Shown in pieces: positions 55,798-64,000 of a stretch of 64,000 bases of DNA; the first letter of the stretch is position 1, and the number at the start of each line of letters is the position of its first letter. The notes under the pieces are model-generated. The model was given only the letters and a program-made list of their open reading frames with translations, did not search any database and was not told the DNA's origin. Source of the DNA: CAYQJV01 sp964417925 (GTDB lineage Bacteria > Hydrothermota > Tepidihabitantia > B3-TA06 > CAYQJV01). Location of the stretch: contig CAYQJV010000005.1 of NCBI GenBank assembly GCA_964417925.1, forward strand, positions 11,960-75,959, given 5' to 3'. The position numbers and the translations under genes were made by a program.

Positions 55798-56258
55798 CTC
55801 ACCAGCACACAGCTTAAAAGTTGAACCCTTGAGTTTATCAACCTATGGGATACCACCTTCAGGAGGTTCTGCAGTACTCTGAATCCTACTCCACGGTTCT
55901 TGGAAAAAAACTCAAGCAGTTTTCTTTTTTCAAAAACAAATACCTTTGAATCCTTCACAGCCCTCACCGTAGCTGTGTACTTTCCATCCTCTATAAGGGC
56001 AGACCAACCCGCTATTTTTCCCGGTCCTACGGTTGCCACAGAAACTTCCATACTTTCTCTAAATCCCACATTCATCTCCACCCTTAACTCTCCATCAACA
56101 CATAGGTACAGATACCTCGCATCCTCTCCTTCTTTTAAAAGTACGGTACCAGCCTTCACCTCTCTTTCCTCAAGAAATTTTGTAAGAGCGTTGCATTCTG
56201 CATCGGTCAAATTATAAAATATCTCACTTTTCTTTAAGATAGCACGCTTCCTCATCAT
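55794..56258 (-). CDS. cyclic-nucleotide-binding (cNMP) domain protein
   Basis: About 154 residues, a lone Crp-like beta-roll with no DNA-binding helix-turn-helix. Seen: GTVLLKEGEDARYLYLCVDG (beta-roll), and in the phosphate-binding cassette PGKIAGWSALIEDGKYTATV. The usual Glu and Arg of the cassette are not in place, so canonical cAMP binding is doubtful. It may read a product of the cyclase-like proteins or be a structural relative. ATGATG: the second (56255) is best placed behind AGGAGG. Coupled to asnS. Confidence 0.8.
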   Translation of the reverse strand: MMRKRAILKKSEIFYNLTDAECNALTKFLEEREVKAGTVLLKEGEDARYLYLCVDGELRVEMNVGFRESMEVSVATVGPGKIAGWSALIEDGKYTATVRAVKDSKVFVFEKRKLLEFFSKNRGVGFRVLQNLLKVVSHRLINSRVQLLSCVLVR

Positions 56259-56276
56259 ATCCTCCTTTAATTAAAA

Positions 56277-56304
56277 AGCATACATCAAAAAACTATTTTG
56301 TCAA
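56277..56304 (-). promoter_or_regulatory. promoter of the cNMP-domain/asnS unit
   Basis: Minus strand TTGACA (56299-56304), 16-bp spacer, TATGCT (56277-56282). The -35 overlaps the stop codon of the glycosyltransferase gene. A leader with AGGAGG follows. Confidence 0.65.
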
Positions 56305-57569
56305 ATTTTACTTCTTTCGGCTATTTTCCATCTCTTCTGTGTTTTGCCGAAGATCACATGGAATGTGGTGCATATTACCACTGGAAACCAGTGCAAAAGA
56401 TACAGTGCTGTGGAAAAAGACTTTTTTAAAAGTATAAGGGGATTCTTTATCCCCCTTTCAGTAAATCCTCTCATCATCTGACTCAACATAACCACTGTAA
56501 GCACTAAAAATATTATTCCAAGATTTAAAAATTTAAAGGACATACCACAGATTAACCTTATACCCTGATAGCATAAATCAAAAAATACCCACAGGGGTAG
56601 AGCAAACTCGGCTGCAAAGATTATGAAATCTATCTTCTTTATTAATGGAACATTCTTTTTAAAAAGAAAGGACATGTACTTGTAGTATCTAAAAAGACTT
56701 CCTTGGATCCATCTGGTCCTTTGGTGAAACAGGTCCTTCAAATTTCTAACAGCCTGTTCACGCACAAATACATCCTTTGCAAATCTCACCCTTTTACCAT
56801 ACACCGCTATTCTTGTGGAAAGTTCCAAATCCTCTGTAATTGAGGATTCATCCCATCCACCTGTGTTTTTTAAAAAGTTCTTTTTCACAAAAGAACCGTT
56901 TCCTTTAAGTTCTACACAACCTCCGCTTAGTTCTTTCCCGAGTTGTACCGAATAATCAATGTAATACTCATTGTACTGCTGTTTGGTAAGCCAGTTTTCC
57001 TTTCTATTTGAAATCATCTTTGCGGTCTGCACACCTGCAACATCCTTTCCTTCAAGGTATGCCGATGCCTTTTTTAAAAAATTCTTGGCCAGCCTTGCAT
57101 CTGCATCAAGTACAAGAATCCATTCTCCCCTTGCAACCCCTGTTGCAATGTTTAAAGAGGAGGGCTTACCAGGAGGATACCCATCTCCCTTTTTCAAAGC
57201 AACCACCTTTTTGTTGTTCTCTGCATATCTTTCTATTATCTCCCAGGTTCTATCGGTTGAATTATCATCTACCACAATCAACTCGTATTTTGGATACTCC
57301 TGCCCCAGAACATCCTTTAACAACCTCTCTATTACCTTTTCCTCATTCTTTACCGGCACCACAACGGAGATAAACGGAGTTTTAGAGTTCTGGGATATGC
57401 AAACAGTTCTTACAGGTCTTAGAAGATAGGACATATAGATGAGTATTCCCAAAAGCATGGCAAGGACAAACCAGAAGAACCATAGAGATACTTCAGTAAT
57501 TATGGCTAACCCTGCTATCACACATACTCCAGCAATCGTAAAGATTCTATACTTTAAAGGAATTGTCAT
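56301..57569 (-). CDS. processive family 2 glycosyltransferase
   Basis: 422 residues. Two membrane helices at the N-terminus (about 8-26, 30-50), a GT-A domain with VVVPVKNEEKVIER, VVDDNSTDRTWE (Asp101/102), DADARLAKN, TEDLELSTR and QRTRW (the D,D,D,QxxRW set of cellulose synthase-like enzymes), then three C-terminal membrane helices. It likely extends an exopolysaccharide or surface glycan across the inner membrane. A promoter candidate lies at 57579-57607; no strong ribosome-binding site is seen. Confidence 0.88.
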   Translation of the reverse strand: MTIPLKYRIFTIAGVCVIAGLAIITEVSLWFFWFVLAMLLGILIYMSYLLRPVRTVCISQNSKTPFISVVVPVKNEEKVIERLLKDVLGQEYPKYELIVVDDNSTDRTWEIIERYAENNKKVVALKKGDGYPPGKPSSLNIATGVARGEWILVLDADARLAKNFLKKASAYLEGKDVAGVQTAKMISNRKENWLTKQQYNEYYIDYSVQLGKELSGGCVELKGNGSFVKKNFLKNTGGWDESSITEDLELSTRIAVYGKRVRFAKDVFVREQAVRNLKDLFHQRTRWIQGSLFRYYKYMSFLFKKNVPLIKKIDFIIFAAEFALPLWVFFDLCYQGIRLICGMSFKFLNLGIIFLVLTVVMLSQMMRGFTERGIKNPLILLKKSFSTALYLLHWFPVVICTTFHVIFGKTQKRWKIAERSKI

Positions 57570-57578
57570 CCTTAATTA

Positions 57579-57607
57579 AAGATAATATTACTTTCTTAAA
57601 TTGTCAA
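57579..57607 (-). promoter_or_regulatory. possible promoter of the glycosyltransferase gene
   Basis: Minus strand TTGACA (57602-57607) with TATCTT (57579-57584) at 17 bp, or TTATCT at 16 bp. The ATG is 9-10 nt downstream, so the leader is very short. It directly follows a terminator. Confidence 0.5.
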
Positions 57608-57613
57608 ATTTTT

Positions 57614-57650
57614 ATAAAAAAATTAAAGGGGGCAAACCGCCCCCTTTAAA
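57614..57650 (-). terminator. intrinsic terminator after the 692-residue secreted protein gene
   Basis: An 11-bp perfect stem (57623-57633 with 57639-57649, GGGGGC core) followed on the minus strand by a TTTTTTT run. It ends the 61-57 kb surface-protein transcript before the glycosyltransferase promoter. Confidence 0.85.
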
Positions 57651-57671
57651 ATCAAACGGTGTGTTAAGGGT

Positions 57672-59750
57672 TCAGAAGAGTATTACCTTTTTGACAATGG
57701 TATGCTCTGGTGTCAAGAGTTTAACGAAATAAACCCCAGGTACCAGACCCTTAACCACGGTGGTGTTGTTTGCAGTAACCTTGCATCTTCTCACAACGCT
57801 TCCTGTAATGTCAAAAATCTTTACCAATGCATTCTCTTCACAGGTGTTTATATACATCGCTCCATGCTCAACCTTGACGCAGAGTTCACTGGTGGATTCT
57901 TTATCCTCAGTATAAATTCCCGTGCCAGTAACTGTAATATTTACCGTTATGGTATCATTGTCAGGAATCTCATCGTTTGCCAGAGCAGAGTATATTGCAA
58001 TGGTGTAATCACCGCCCTCTTCAGGTGTCCAGGATGTGAATTCAACTGTATCCTGTGCACCAGAGGAAATTGCATCCAGGGTTGCAGTTTCACTGTGTAT
58101 TACAGAACCATCCTTTATAACATCGTATCCAACGGGAACATTTGTCTCATCCTCTACACCATTGTTGTAGAACACTGCAACAACGGGAACCTCTTCACCT
58201 GCATTGTACTCTCCCTCTGAAGGCTCAATTGCCTCCAGCGGCTTTATATCATGCCCTGCAACAATAATGCAGTACTCTATCTGCACATCATTATTGGGGT
58301 TGTCATCTTCAGAACCATCGTACAGACGCACCCTCATCTTCACCCGGTATTCATCTCCAGGCTCTCCAGGAGGTGTCCAGTCGGGGAATGTTACATTGTC
58401 CTCTCCACCAGCAGGTATGGTAATTGGACCTTCCTTGTTGTACTCATGATAATCACTGCCAGGACCTGTAATCCAGCACTCAGCATATACCTCTTCATCA
58501 GAAGAACCATAGTTCTTTACAACTCCTTCAGGAGTTACTGCAAGTTTTGGTATGTTACCTTTTGGAGCAAGGATTCTCTCCATTGCAACATCCCTTCCAC
58601 CAGAAGGAGTTGCGATGTATTCCTTGTAGTATATCTCATAATTTCCACTTACAAATTCACACCATACCACATGCAGATTTCCATTATCATCGGATGCAAT
58701 ACTTGGATTATAAGACCCATCATCGGTCTGTGAAAGATTCTCAGGAGTGCTCCAGGATGTACCATCAAACTTTGAGTAGTAGATTTCCCAATTACCATCC
58801 CTGTAATCCTCCCATACCACATGAATATTTCCCATGGGATCTGCACATATGGATGGGTCATAACAACTTCCAGAGGAATTACTTATATTAACCGGTGTGG
58901 ACCATGTGGTTCCACCGTCTGTAGAGTATGTGTAGTAAATCTGACGGGAAGAATAACCTGTATAAACAACATGGATGTTGTCAGCAGGGTCAACACATAT
59001 TGAAGGACCACTCCATGGATATGCATCATCAGAAAGCATCAGTGCACTTCCCCATCCAGAGGCATTGTTGTTGTACCACAGACTGTACCTTGGGCTGCCA
59101 TAGTACCAGGACCTTGTATACACTACATGCACAATACCCGAACCATCAACTGTAACAGAGGGATGGTAATACCACTGAGATCTTCCATTAACATCCTGAA
59201 CCAGTTCCTCACTTCCCCATGAACCGGTTCTCTGCCGGTACCATATCTGATACCCATACCTTGATGAACTGTAGTATCTGTAGTGATACCACACCACGTG
59301 GACATTGTCATTTCCATCAACCCATACTGCAGGATAATAGGAACTTGAACCACCAAACCTTGTTATGGTTCCCCATGTTCCACCCGATTTTTCCCTGAAA
59401 TGAATATAGGGATATGAGTAATAGTACCAAACAACCTGTGCATTACCAGACCCATCTGCTGCAACCGATGGATGGTATCCATAGGTTGTGCTTACCGCAT
59501 CTCCGCTTCCAGGTATTGAAGGACTCCATGTTCCAGATGGGTCTCTATAGTAATACCTTATTCTCTGTGAGGTGGTATAGTCATACCATGTGACATGCAC
59601 ACCACCCAGAGGGTCTGCTGTAACAGCCCATCCACCACTATAGGTGGTATAGGAGCTACCAGAGGTATTGGTAAGCCTTACCGAAGGTTGCCACTGCGCC
59701 ATTGCAATACCCATGCTCACAACCAGAACAAGAACCATGTTTTTGCGCAT
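57672..59750 (-). CDS. secreted sialidase-like propeller protein with CARDB domains and sorting-like C-terminus
   Basis: 692 residues. Signal peptide 1-18 (VLVVSMGIAMAQ), then about eight Trp/Tyr-rich blades over 20-385, each with a DG.GN.HVVW-type motif (DGSGNAQVVWYYY, DGNDNVHVVWYHY, DPADNIHVVY, DPMGNIHVVWEDY, DDNGNLHVVW). Two CARDB-type Ig domains follow (about 400-620; DIKPLEAIEPSEGEYNAGEE), then a sorting module (LVKIFDITGSVVRR, VPGVYFVKLLTPEH). No catalytic residues identified. AAGGAGG precedes the ATG. The gene is more GC-rich than the cytoplasmic genes of this window. Confidence 0.82.
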   Translation of the reverse strand: MRKNMVLVLVVSMGIAMAQWQPSVRLTNTSGSSYTTYSGGWAVTADPLGGVHVTWYDYTTSQRIRYYYRDPSGTWSPSIPGSGDAVSTTYGYHPSVAADGSGNAQVVWYYYSYPYIHFREKSGGTWGTITRFGGSSSYYPAVWVDGNDNVHVVWYHYRYYSSSRYGYQIWYRQRTGSWGSEELVQDVNGRSQWYYHPSVTVDGSGIVHVVYTRSWYYGSPRYSLWYNNNASGWGSALMLSDDAYPWSGPSICVDPADNIHVVYTGYSSRQIYYTYSTDGGTTWSTPVNISNSSGSCYDPSICADPMGNIHVVWEDYRDGNWEIYYSKFDGTSWSTPENLSQTDDGSYNPSIASDDNGNLHVVWCEFVSGNYEIYYKEYIATPSGGRDVAMERILAPKGNIPKLAVTPEGVVKNYGSSDEEVYAECWITGPGSDYHEYNKEGPITIPAGGEDNVTFPDWTPPGEPGDEYRVKMRVRLYDGSEDDNPNNDVQIEYCIIVAGHDIKPLEAIEPSEGEYNAGEEVPVVAVFYNNGVEDETNVPVGYDVIKDGSVIHSETATLDAISSGAQDTVEFTSWTPEEGGDYTIAIYSALANDEIPDNDTITVNITVTGTGIYTEDKESTSELCVKVEHGAMYINTCEENALVKIFDITGSVVRRCKVTANNTTVVKGLVPGVYFVKLLTPEHTIVKKVILF

Positions 59751-59805
59751 ATATTCACCTCCTTTTGGTTTTTCCCATACCCACCCGTTGTTGGAAAGTG
59801 AGTAA

Positions 59806-59828
59806 GGAGGGAGGAGAACCCTCCCTCC
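59806..59828 (-). other. 9-bp perfect intergenic stem-loop
   Basis: GGAGGGAGG (59806-59814) pairs with CCTCCCTCC (59820-59828), loop of 5 nt. No U-tract follows on the transcribed strand. It lies between two secreted-protein genes and is similar in make-up to the hairpins at 2510 and 10316. Confidence 0.5.
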
Positions 59829-59841
59829 AAAAGACTTTATT

Positions 59842-61437
59842 TTAGAATTTTACAAACTTATACACAGATTCTCTACCTGTGGTGCGCACCTTTACGAAGT
59901 AAAGACCAGAGGAGAGACGCCCTGTGTTATGAATTATCTCAAGTTTACCCTTTGCAGTTCCCGTGTAAACCTTTTCAACCATCTTACCTGTAATATCATA
60001 GATGGTGATATCAACGGGCTCAGACTCTGCAAGGCTTATTGATAATCTTATGGTATTGCCCCTTTCTCCTGCACTGAACTTGATATAGGAAATATTCTTC
60101 TCCTCTTTTATCCCAACCTGACCTGTGAAGGTTCCGCTGATGGTATCGTCATCTCTCAAATCATCCTGTGATGCCTCTGCAATGAACACAACCGTGTATT
60201 CACCTTCCTCATCAATGGTCCATGGATCGAACTGAACTTCAACTGTATCACCCGGATTTATCTGGTCAGGAGCAAGCGTCTTCTCATTGTTGTATTTCTC
60301 CTGCCCATCCTTTGTGATTATACATCTGAATGGCACAGAATCTCTTGGAGCATTGGTTCCGGTGTTTGCAAACTTCGCAGTAGGTGTGATGGTCCCCGAA
60401 ACCTCTCCAACGGGAGAGATGATTTCAACTGCAGTGATGTTGTATGCAAGCACGCTGAACACGGTCTTGAATCTCACATTGTTATCGGGATTCTGGTCAT
60501 CGGGAATATCATCCTCATCAAGGGCAAACTTCAACTTGTACTCTCTATTGCCCTCTGGAATCCAGTCGGGGAACTTCACCTCATAATTCTCACCAGGTCC
60601 AAGCGGGTCGGGAATTCCCTTTGTCTCATGATACACCTCAATTCCACCCTCTGTCTCATCGTATATCCAGCAGTCAACCTTCACAGAACCAGGTCCATCC
60701 CCTCCTCCAAGGTTCTCAACAATACAGCGGGGATTATAGACCTGTCCTGGAGTTACATACTCTCCTGCAGGCTCTGTAACAGCAATGATTGCATAGTCGT
60801 ACTCTCCTCCACCTGCACCAGGAATCACAGTATCAATCTCCACACGGTCAAGATTCCAGTAGTTGATCACATATATTGAATGGGTACAGTACAGGTGCCA
60901 TCCTATAACAACATTGTCCTTTCCAAGAACCTTGTCCTGTATATCATAACTCTCAAATCCAACTCTGTTATCTGTCCATGTATCAAGCGTATCCTCCCAT
61001 GTGTTTCCACCATCATAACTCAGAACAACCCTCGCATATCCGGTTCCAGGCCATCCCCAGTAGTTATAGTCATGCATGAACCTGAGCCTTACAATTGTAA
61101 CATCATCAAACTCAGGACCACTGAAATCAAGTGGAGGTGTATCAAGCCAGTCCTCTGTCTTTGCAGGTGGAGACCAATATTCATAAGGACTCCAGTAAAC
61201 CCTTGCATAAACTGCTCCACCACCTGCATTGTAGCGATACCAGTCATTTGTGTTCCAGGTTCCATCATCATGCCCGCCCGGCTGGGCAAAAGCCTTTATT
61301 GTCCAGGTTCCAAAGCCAGAGGTTGTTGGAGGATTGTCTCCATAAGTTCCCCAACTTCCCGTGAAATCTTCCTCAAACCATATCCCAATACCAAAGGCAA
61401 AGGAAAAAACAACCAATAACAACATGTATCTTTTCAT
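59842..61437 (-). CDS. secreted protein with N-terminal jelly-roll-like domain, CARDB domains and sorting-like C-terminus
   Basis: 531 residues. Signal peptide about 1-16, then a Trp/Tyr-rich domain (about 18-215; EEDFTGSWGTYGD, RLRFMHDYNYWGWPGTGYAR, SYDGGNTWEDT) resembling MAM or carbohydrate-binding jelly rolls. Two CARDB-like Ig domains (about 225-450; YDYAIIAVTEPAGEYVTPGQ, YNITAVEIISPVGEVSG). The tail PVDITIYDITGKMVEKVYTG and LSSGLYFVKVRTTG is a sorting module. AGGAGG precedes the ATG. It shares its layout with the two secreted proteins on either side of it in the cluster. Confidence 0.8.
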   Translation of the reverse strand: MKRYMLLLVVFSFAFGIGIWFEEDFTGSWGTYGDNPPTTSGFGTWTIKAFAQPGGHDDGTWNTNDWYRYNAGGGAVYARVYWSPYEYWSPPAKTEDWLDTPPLDFSGPEFDDVTIVRLRFMHDYNYWGWPGTGYARVVLSYDGGNTWEDTLDTWTDNRVGFESYDIQDKVLGKDNVVIGWHLYCTHSIYVINYWNLDRVEIDTVIPGAGGGEYDYAIIAVTEPAGEYVTPGQVYNPRCIVENLGGGDGPGSVKVDCWIYDETEGGIEVYHETKGIPDPLGPGENYEVKFPDWIPEGNREYKLKFALDEDDIPDDQNPDNNVRFKTVFSVLAYNITAVEIISPVGEVSGTITPTAKFANTGTNAPRDSVPFRCIITKDGQEKYNNEKTLAPDQINPGDTVEVQFDPWTIDEEGEYTVVFIAEASQDDLRDDDTISGTFTGQVGIKEEKNISYIKFSAGERGNTIRLSISLAESEPVDITIYDITGKMVEKVYTGTAKGKLEIIHNTGRLSSGLYFVKVRTTGRESVYKFVKF

Positions 61438-61482
61438 ATTTACCTCCTTTTTAAACTATCCCTACAGAGAATCATTTTTTGT

Positions 61483-62535
61483 TTATTCTCCCACCTCCTT
61501 TCTTTTGCTTTTTATTAAACTGACTATTGAATCTGCTGAAACGGGCTGTAAAAGCGAAACAATAAAGAGCCCCTTATAGCCAGCCCTTTCGGATTGAAAA
61601 ACGAGCCACTTTCCATCAGGGGATATATCGGGCTGAATATCCTTTCCTGGATTTCTCGTTAACCTTATCTCCATGCCGTTTTTCAGGTCCTTTAAATATA
61701 TCTCCTGGTTTCCATCCTTATCAGATACATACACGAGTTTATCCCCTGCTATTGCAGGTTCCCTGTCATCTGCCTTGGGATTCTCCACCAGCGGCTCTAT
61801 CTCCCCTGTGTCCACATCAAGTAAAAATATGTTGTTATCCGCAGGGACATGGTTTGATACGAACACAACATCTCCATCTGGTGTGAACCTTGGAAAGCCA
61901 TCAAAGTATATGTTGTTGGTCAATTTTTTTAGAGTTTTATCCTTAAAATCATAAAGATAGAGCTCAAAATCTCCCTCCTTTTCATAGTCTGCATATTCAA
62001 AAACAATCCTTTCATTTGAATAATCAAATCTGAACATGTTTTTCTTATCACCCACAAACTCCTCCACAAACTCTATACCCTCAACACCCACCCCCCTGCA
62101 CCACTGTTCAAGATAAAACATACCCCCTTTTCCTGGACGAAGAAAATATATCGTATCTCTACCATCACCAAAGCATGGATAAACATCCCTGTTATAGGTG
62201 AGTTTTATCTTCTCCTCGGTTGCAGTCGCCAAATTATATATACCTATCCTGCCGGTGTTTTTAATGTCTTTAAAAACTATATAAACCGGATTGCTTCTCA
62301 AAAATCTTGGTGTTGCCCCTCCATCCCTTAACAAAAGCACTGGATAGGGCTCAATTCCAAGGAGAGATGCCATCTTTGCCCTTAAAAATGGGTCCTGAAC
62401 CATTGAAGAATCCTTTTCTTTGAGTTCAATAAATAACTGGGATGCCTTTTGCAAGGAATCAATTTTTAAATAATACATAAGGGAATCCAAAATTTCACCT
62501 GTTGAAATATTAAAAAAGAAAAAAATCAATCCCAT
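61483..62535 (-). CDS. TolB-like WD40/PD40 propeller protein
   Basis: 350 residues. A helical N-terminal part (about 1-80) with a hydrophobic start (GLIFFFFNIS) that may be a weak signal or anchor, then PD40-type blades: FPRFTPDGDVVFVSNHVP, REPAIAGDKLVYVSDKDG, IQPDISPDGKWLVFQSERAG. TolB proteins work with the Tol-Pal system; here no Pal or Tol gene is adjacent, so the role is open. A weak GAGG lies before the ATG. The gene starts right after a terminator. Confidence 0.78.
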   Translation of the reverse strand: MGLIFFFFNISTGEILDSLMYYLKIDSLQKASQLFIELKEKDSSMVQDPFLRAKMASLLGIEPYPVLLLRDGGATPRFLRSNPVYIVFKDIKNTGRIGIYNLATATEEKIKLTYNRDVYPCFGDGRDTIYFLRPGKGGMFYLEQWCRGVGVEGIEFVEEFVGDKKNMFRFDYSNERIVFEYADYEKEGDFELYLYDFKDKTLKKLTNNIYFDGFPRFTPDGDVVFVSNHVPADNNIFLLDVDTGEIEPLVENPKADDREPAIAGDKLVYVSDKDGNQEIYLKDLKNGMEIRLTRNPGKDIQPDISPDGKWLVFQSERAGYKGLFIVSLLQPVSADSIVSLIKSKRKEVGE

Positions 62536-62553
62536 ATTAAACCTCTATATCAT

Positions 62554-62587
62554 AAAAAAGTGGGAAGGGGAGGACCCCCCTTCCCAC
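62554..62587 (-). terminator. intrinsic terminator after the partial secreted-protein gene
   Basis: An 11-bp perfect stem (62560-62570 with 62577-62587; GTGGGAAGGGG) followed on the minus strand by TTTTTT. Strong candidate for the end of the transcript entering from beyond the window. Confidence 0.85.
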
Positions 62588-62605
62588 AGGTTTTTGGTTT
62601 TTTTA

Positions 62606-64000
62606 CTATCTTGCAAGAATGACCTTCTTCGTATCTGCAAAGGATGGCGCTGTCATCTTGATGAAGTAGATTCCCTCTGAAACCTTCCTTCCAGTATCAT
62701 CGGTACCATCCCAGACAATGGTGTAAGTACCGGGCTCAACCTTTGTGTTCACGAGCGTCTTCACCAACTTACCGCTTATGTCATAAACCCTGATCGTAAC
62801 AAATCCGCTAACAGGAACCGCATACTTGATTGTGGATGTTGAAACAAATGGTGTGTTGAGTATCTCAAATGCAAAGGTCTCAGGTGTGGTCTCCTCCACT
62901 CCTTCCTTAGGATTGACAGCAACTGCCTTGGGATCATTTATAGGACAGAGGTCACCAACGAGCACGGTCTTGAACTGAATCTTAACTGTATGACCCTCAA
63001 GCTCTGCAGGGAATGTCCAGCTTGGGAACTCAACTGTATCCTTCCAGTCCTCACCATACATGTTTCCTCTCCAGGAAAGAGCAGGTATCACCTTGGCATT
63101 GGTATAAACAAGTGTATCGGGATCGGTCTCACGAACGGTTCTTGGTCCCTGATCGTATATCTCGCAGATAACCTGGATGTTTGCCTCATCGTTGAATCCA
63201 AAGTTGGAAACCTCACACACGAGGTCTATCACATCACCAGGATTTGCCATAGAACCATCCTCAGGAGAAATGACCTTGGACACTCCAACATCGTGGGAGA
63301 GCAATGCAACAACGGTCTTCTTTATTGTATCGTTGTCTATGCAGTGGTCTGCCTTGGGCTCACCAGGAGGACCAACCTCGGGAAGTCTAACAATTCCATA
63401 AATGTCATACTCAACTCCCTCTCCTGTCTTATCGCACTTTCCTTCTGGTGTCCATGGAGTAATGGTTACATAAAGCGTATCGGGGTCATCTGTGTCATCT
63501 CCAAGATAACCTATGTGATCAACTCCTGTAGAATCAAGCTTCACCGTATCTCCTGTCTCTGTATTCACCGCCATGAATGTAACATAGAAGTATCCCTCAT
63601 CGGGCTCTGCCTGCCTACCTAAGTTCACTATTCCAATCTCAGGTGTGATCTCAACATCTGCCTCAACATAATCCTGAGCAGGCCTCTTTATCTCATACAC
63701 CTTCAGGTCATGAGCATTGTCATAGTAGCATGGAGGTGCAGGATGCGGGGAAAGAGGATAAGGTCCAAACACCAAGTGGCCATAACCCTGGCTTGCATAC
63801 ACGGGATATGAACTTCCACTGAAGGTGCCCCAGCGCCATGTACTGCTGGAGTTATACCATCTTCCAGCCCTGTATGTCACACTTGGATAACAATCATGTG
63901 GAGGTGGCAGTTTCAAGAATGGATGCTCAGTGATATAAGGAGGATATCCCTGTGTCCTTACACCAATTCCTATTGCACCTGGGTCTCCACTGTGTGCCCA
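62606..64000 (-). CDS. secreted CARDB-type protein with FlgD-like C-terminus (5' end beyond window)
   Basis: The frame is open from the stop at 62606 to the window edge, 465 residues visible, so the signal peptide is not seen; a TTG at 63916 is not a real start. Visible: AHSGDPGAIGIGVRTQGY at the edge, CARDB-like Ig domains (DVEITPEIGIVNLGRQ, VSKVISPEDGSMANPGD), and a FlgD-like C-terminal module (STIKYAVPVSGFVTIRVYD, WDGTDDTGRKVSEGIYFIKM). The pattern is that of the neighbouring secreted proteins. Codons favour C-ending forms, so expression may be high. Confidence 0.8.
   Translation of the reverse strand, partial: WAHSGDPGAIGIGVRTQGYPPYITEHPFLKLPPPHDCYPSVTYRAGRWYNSSSTWRWGTFSGSSYPVYASQGYGHLVFGPYPLSPHPAPPCYYDNAHDLKVYEIKRPAQDYVEADVEITPEIGIVNLGRQAEPDEGYFYVTFMAVNTETGDTVKLDSTGVDHIGYLGDDTDDPDTLYVTITPWTPEGKCDKTGEGVEYDIYGIVRLPEVGPPGEPKADHCIDNDTIKKTVVALLSHDVGVSKVISPEDGSMANPGDVIDLVCEVSNFGFNDEANIQVICEIYDQGPRTVRETDPDTLVYTNAKVIPALSWRGNMYGEDWKDTVEFPSWTFPAELEGHTVKIQFKTVLVGDLCPINDPKAVAVNPKEGVEETTPETFAFEILNTPFVSTSTIKYAVPVSGFVTIRVYDISGKLVKTLVNTKVEPGTYTIVWDGTDDTGRKVSEGIYFIKMTAPSFADTKKVILAR

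Noticed and set aside
58204..59356. Several open frames on the plus strand opposite the 692-residue secreted protein
   Set aside because: Shadows of the repetitive Trp/Tyr-rich coding strand; no start signals and no family resemblance.
1..64000. CRISPR arrays, insertion sequences, integrases or phage genes
   Set aside because: None was seen: no spaced direct repeats, no transposase motifs, no terminal inverted repeats.

Overview
The window (about 64 kb, mostly AT-rich, with abundant ATA, AGA and AGG codons) comes from a diderm bacterium. The evidence is two TonB-dependent receptors, ExbB/ExbD/TonB, a BamD-like lipoprotein, many lipobox signal peptides, LspA, an OmpA domain and PorV/PorQ-like barrels. 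Eight large secreted proteins end in a short C-terminal module of the FlgD-like / type IX sorting kind. The tRNA-Ile and 6S RNA stems are very GC-rich in an AT-rich background and the proteins are rich in Lys and Glu, which suggests a thermophile. This fits the FCB / WOR-3 (Stahlbacteria) / Hydrothermota neighbourhood, but the species assignment is inference. No mobile element, CRISPR array or rRNA was seen.

Layout. (1) 1-15.5 kb, minus strand: a lipoprotein and two small membrane proteins, then ExbB-ExbD-ExbD-TonB behind a consensus promoter, then a secreted beta-propeller protein, a lipoprotein, two carboxypeptidase-domain TonB receptors, a 998-residue secreted protein and a PorV-like barrel. 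It reads as an energised outer-membrane uptake or secretion cluster. (2) 15.6-25.8 kb: tRNA-Ile abutting sppA, then two giant soluble-adenylyl-cyclase-like proteins (tandem cyclase domains, ATPase, TPR) that converge around a lipoprotein. (3) 25.9-30.7 kb, plus strand: YitT-family protein, flavoprotein, DivIVA-like protein, purine nucleoside phosphorylase, TPR lipoprotein, BamD and NadD. (4) 31-39.8 kb, minus strand: an apparent operon of PQQ-like propeller, BNR-repeat protein, FG-GAP protein, PorV-OmpA fusion, TtcA-like enzyme and LspA. (5) 39.9-42.5 kb: GGDEF-TPR protein and YjbQ. (6) 42.5-54.1 kb, plus strand: coiled-coil protein, ZapA, 6S RNA, RNase Y, SAM hydrolase, Hsp20, Lon, RlmI-like methyltransferase, radical SAM protein, RNase E/G and an epimerase. 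(7) 54.1-57.6 kb, minus strand: half-size TSUP protein, AsnRS, cNMP-binding-domain protein and a processive glycosyltransferase. (8) 57.7-64 kb, minus strand: secreted CARDB/propeller proteins and a TolB-like propeller, visibly more GC-rich than the rest.

Two cross-cutting signals stand out. Several operon-head genes have TTGACA/TATAAT-type promoters whose -10 box lies only 5-9 nt before the start codon with no Shine-Dalgarno sequence, so they should be leaderless, while internal operon genes carry strong AGGAGG sites. The gaps between surface-protein genes carry perfect purine-arm/pyrimidine-arm hairpins, only some of which have a terminator U-tract. The least expected coding features are the TtcA-like gene with no ATG/GTG/TTG start upstream of its PP-loop, the PorV-OmpA fusion, the EF-hand loop in a TonB receptor, and the complementary half-site cyclases.
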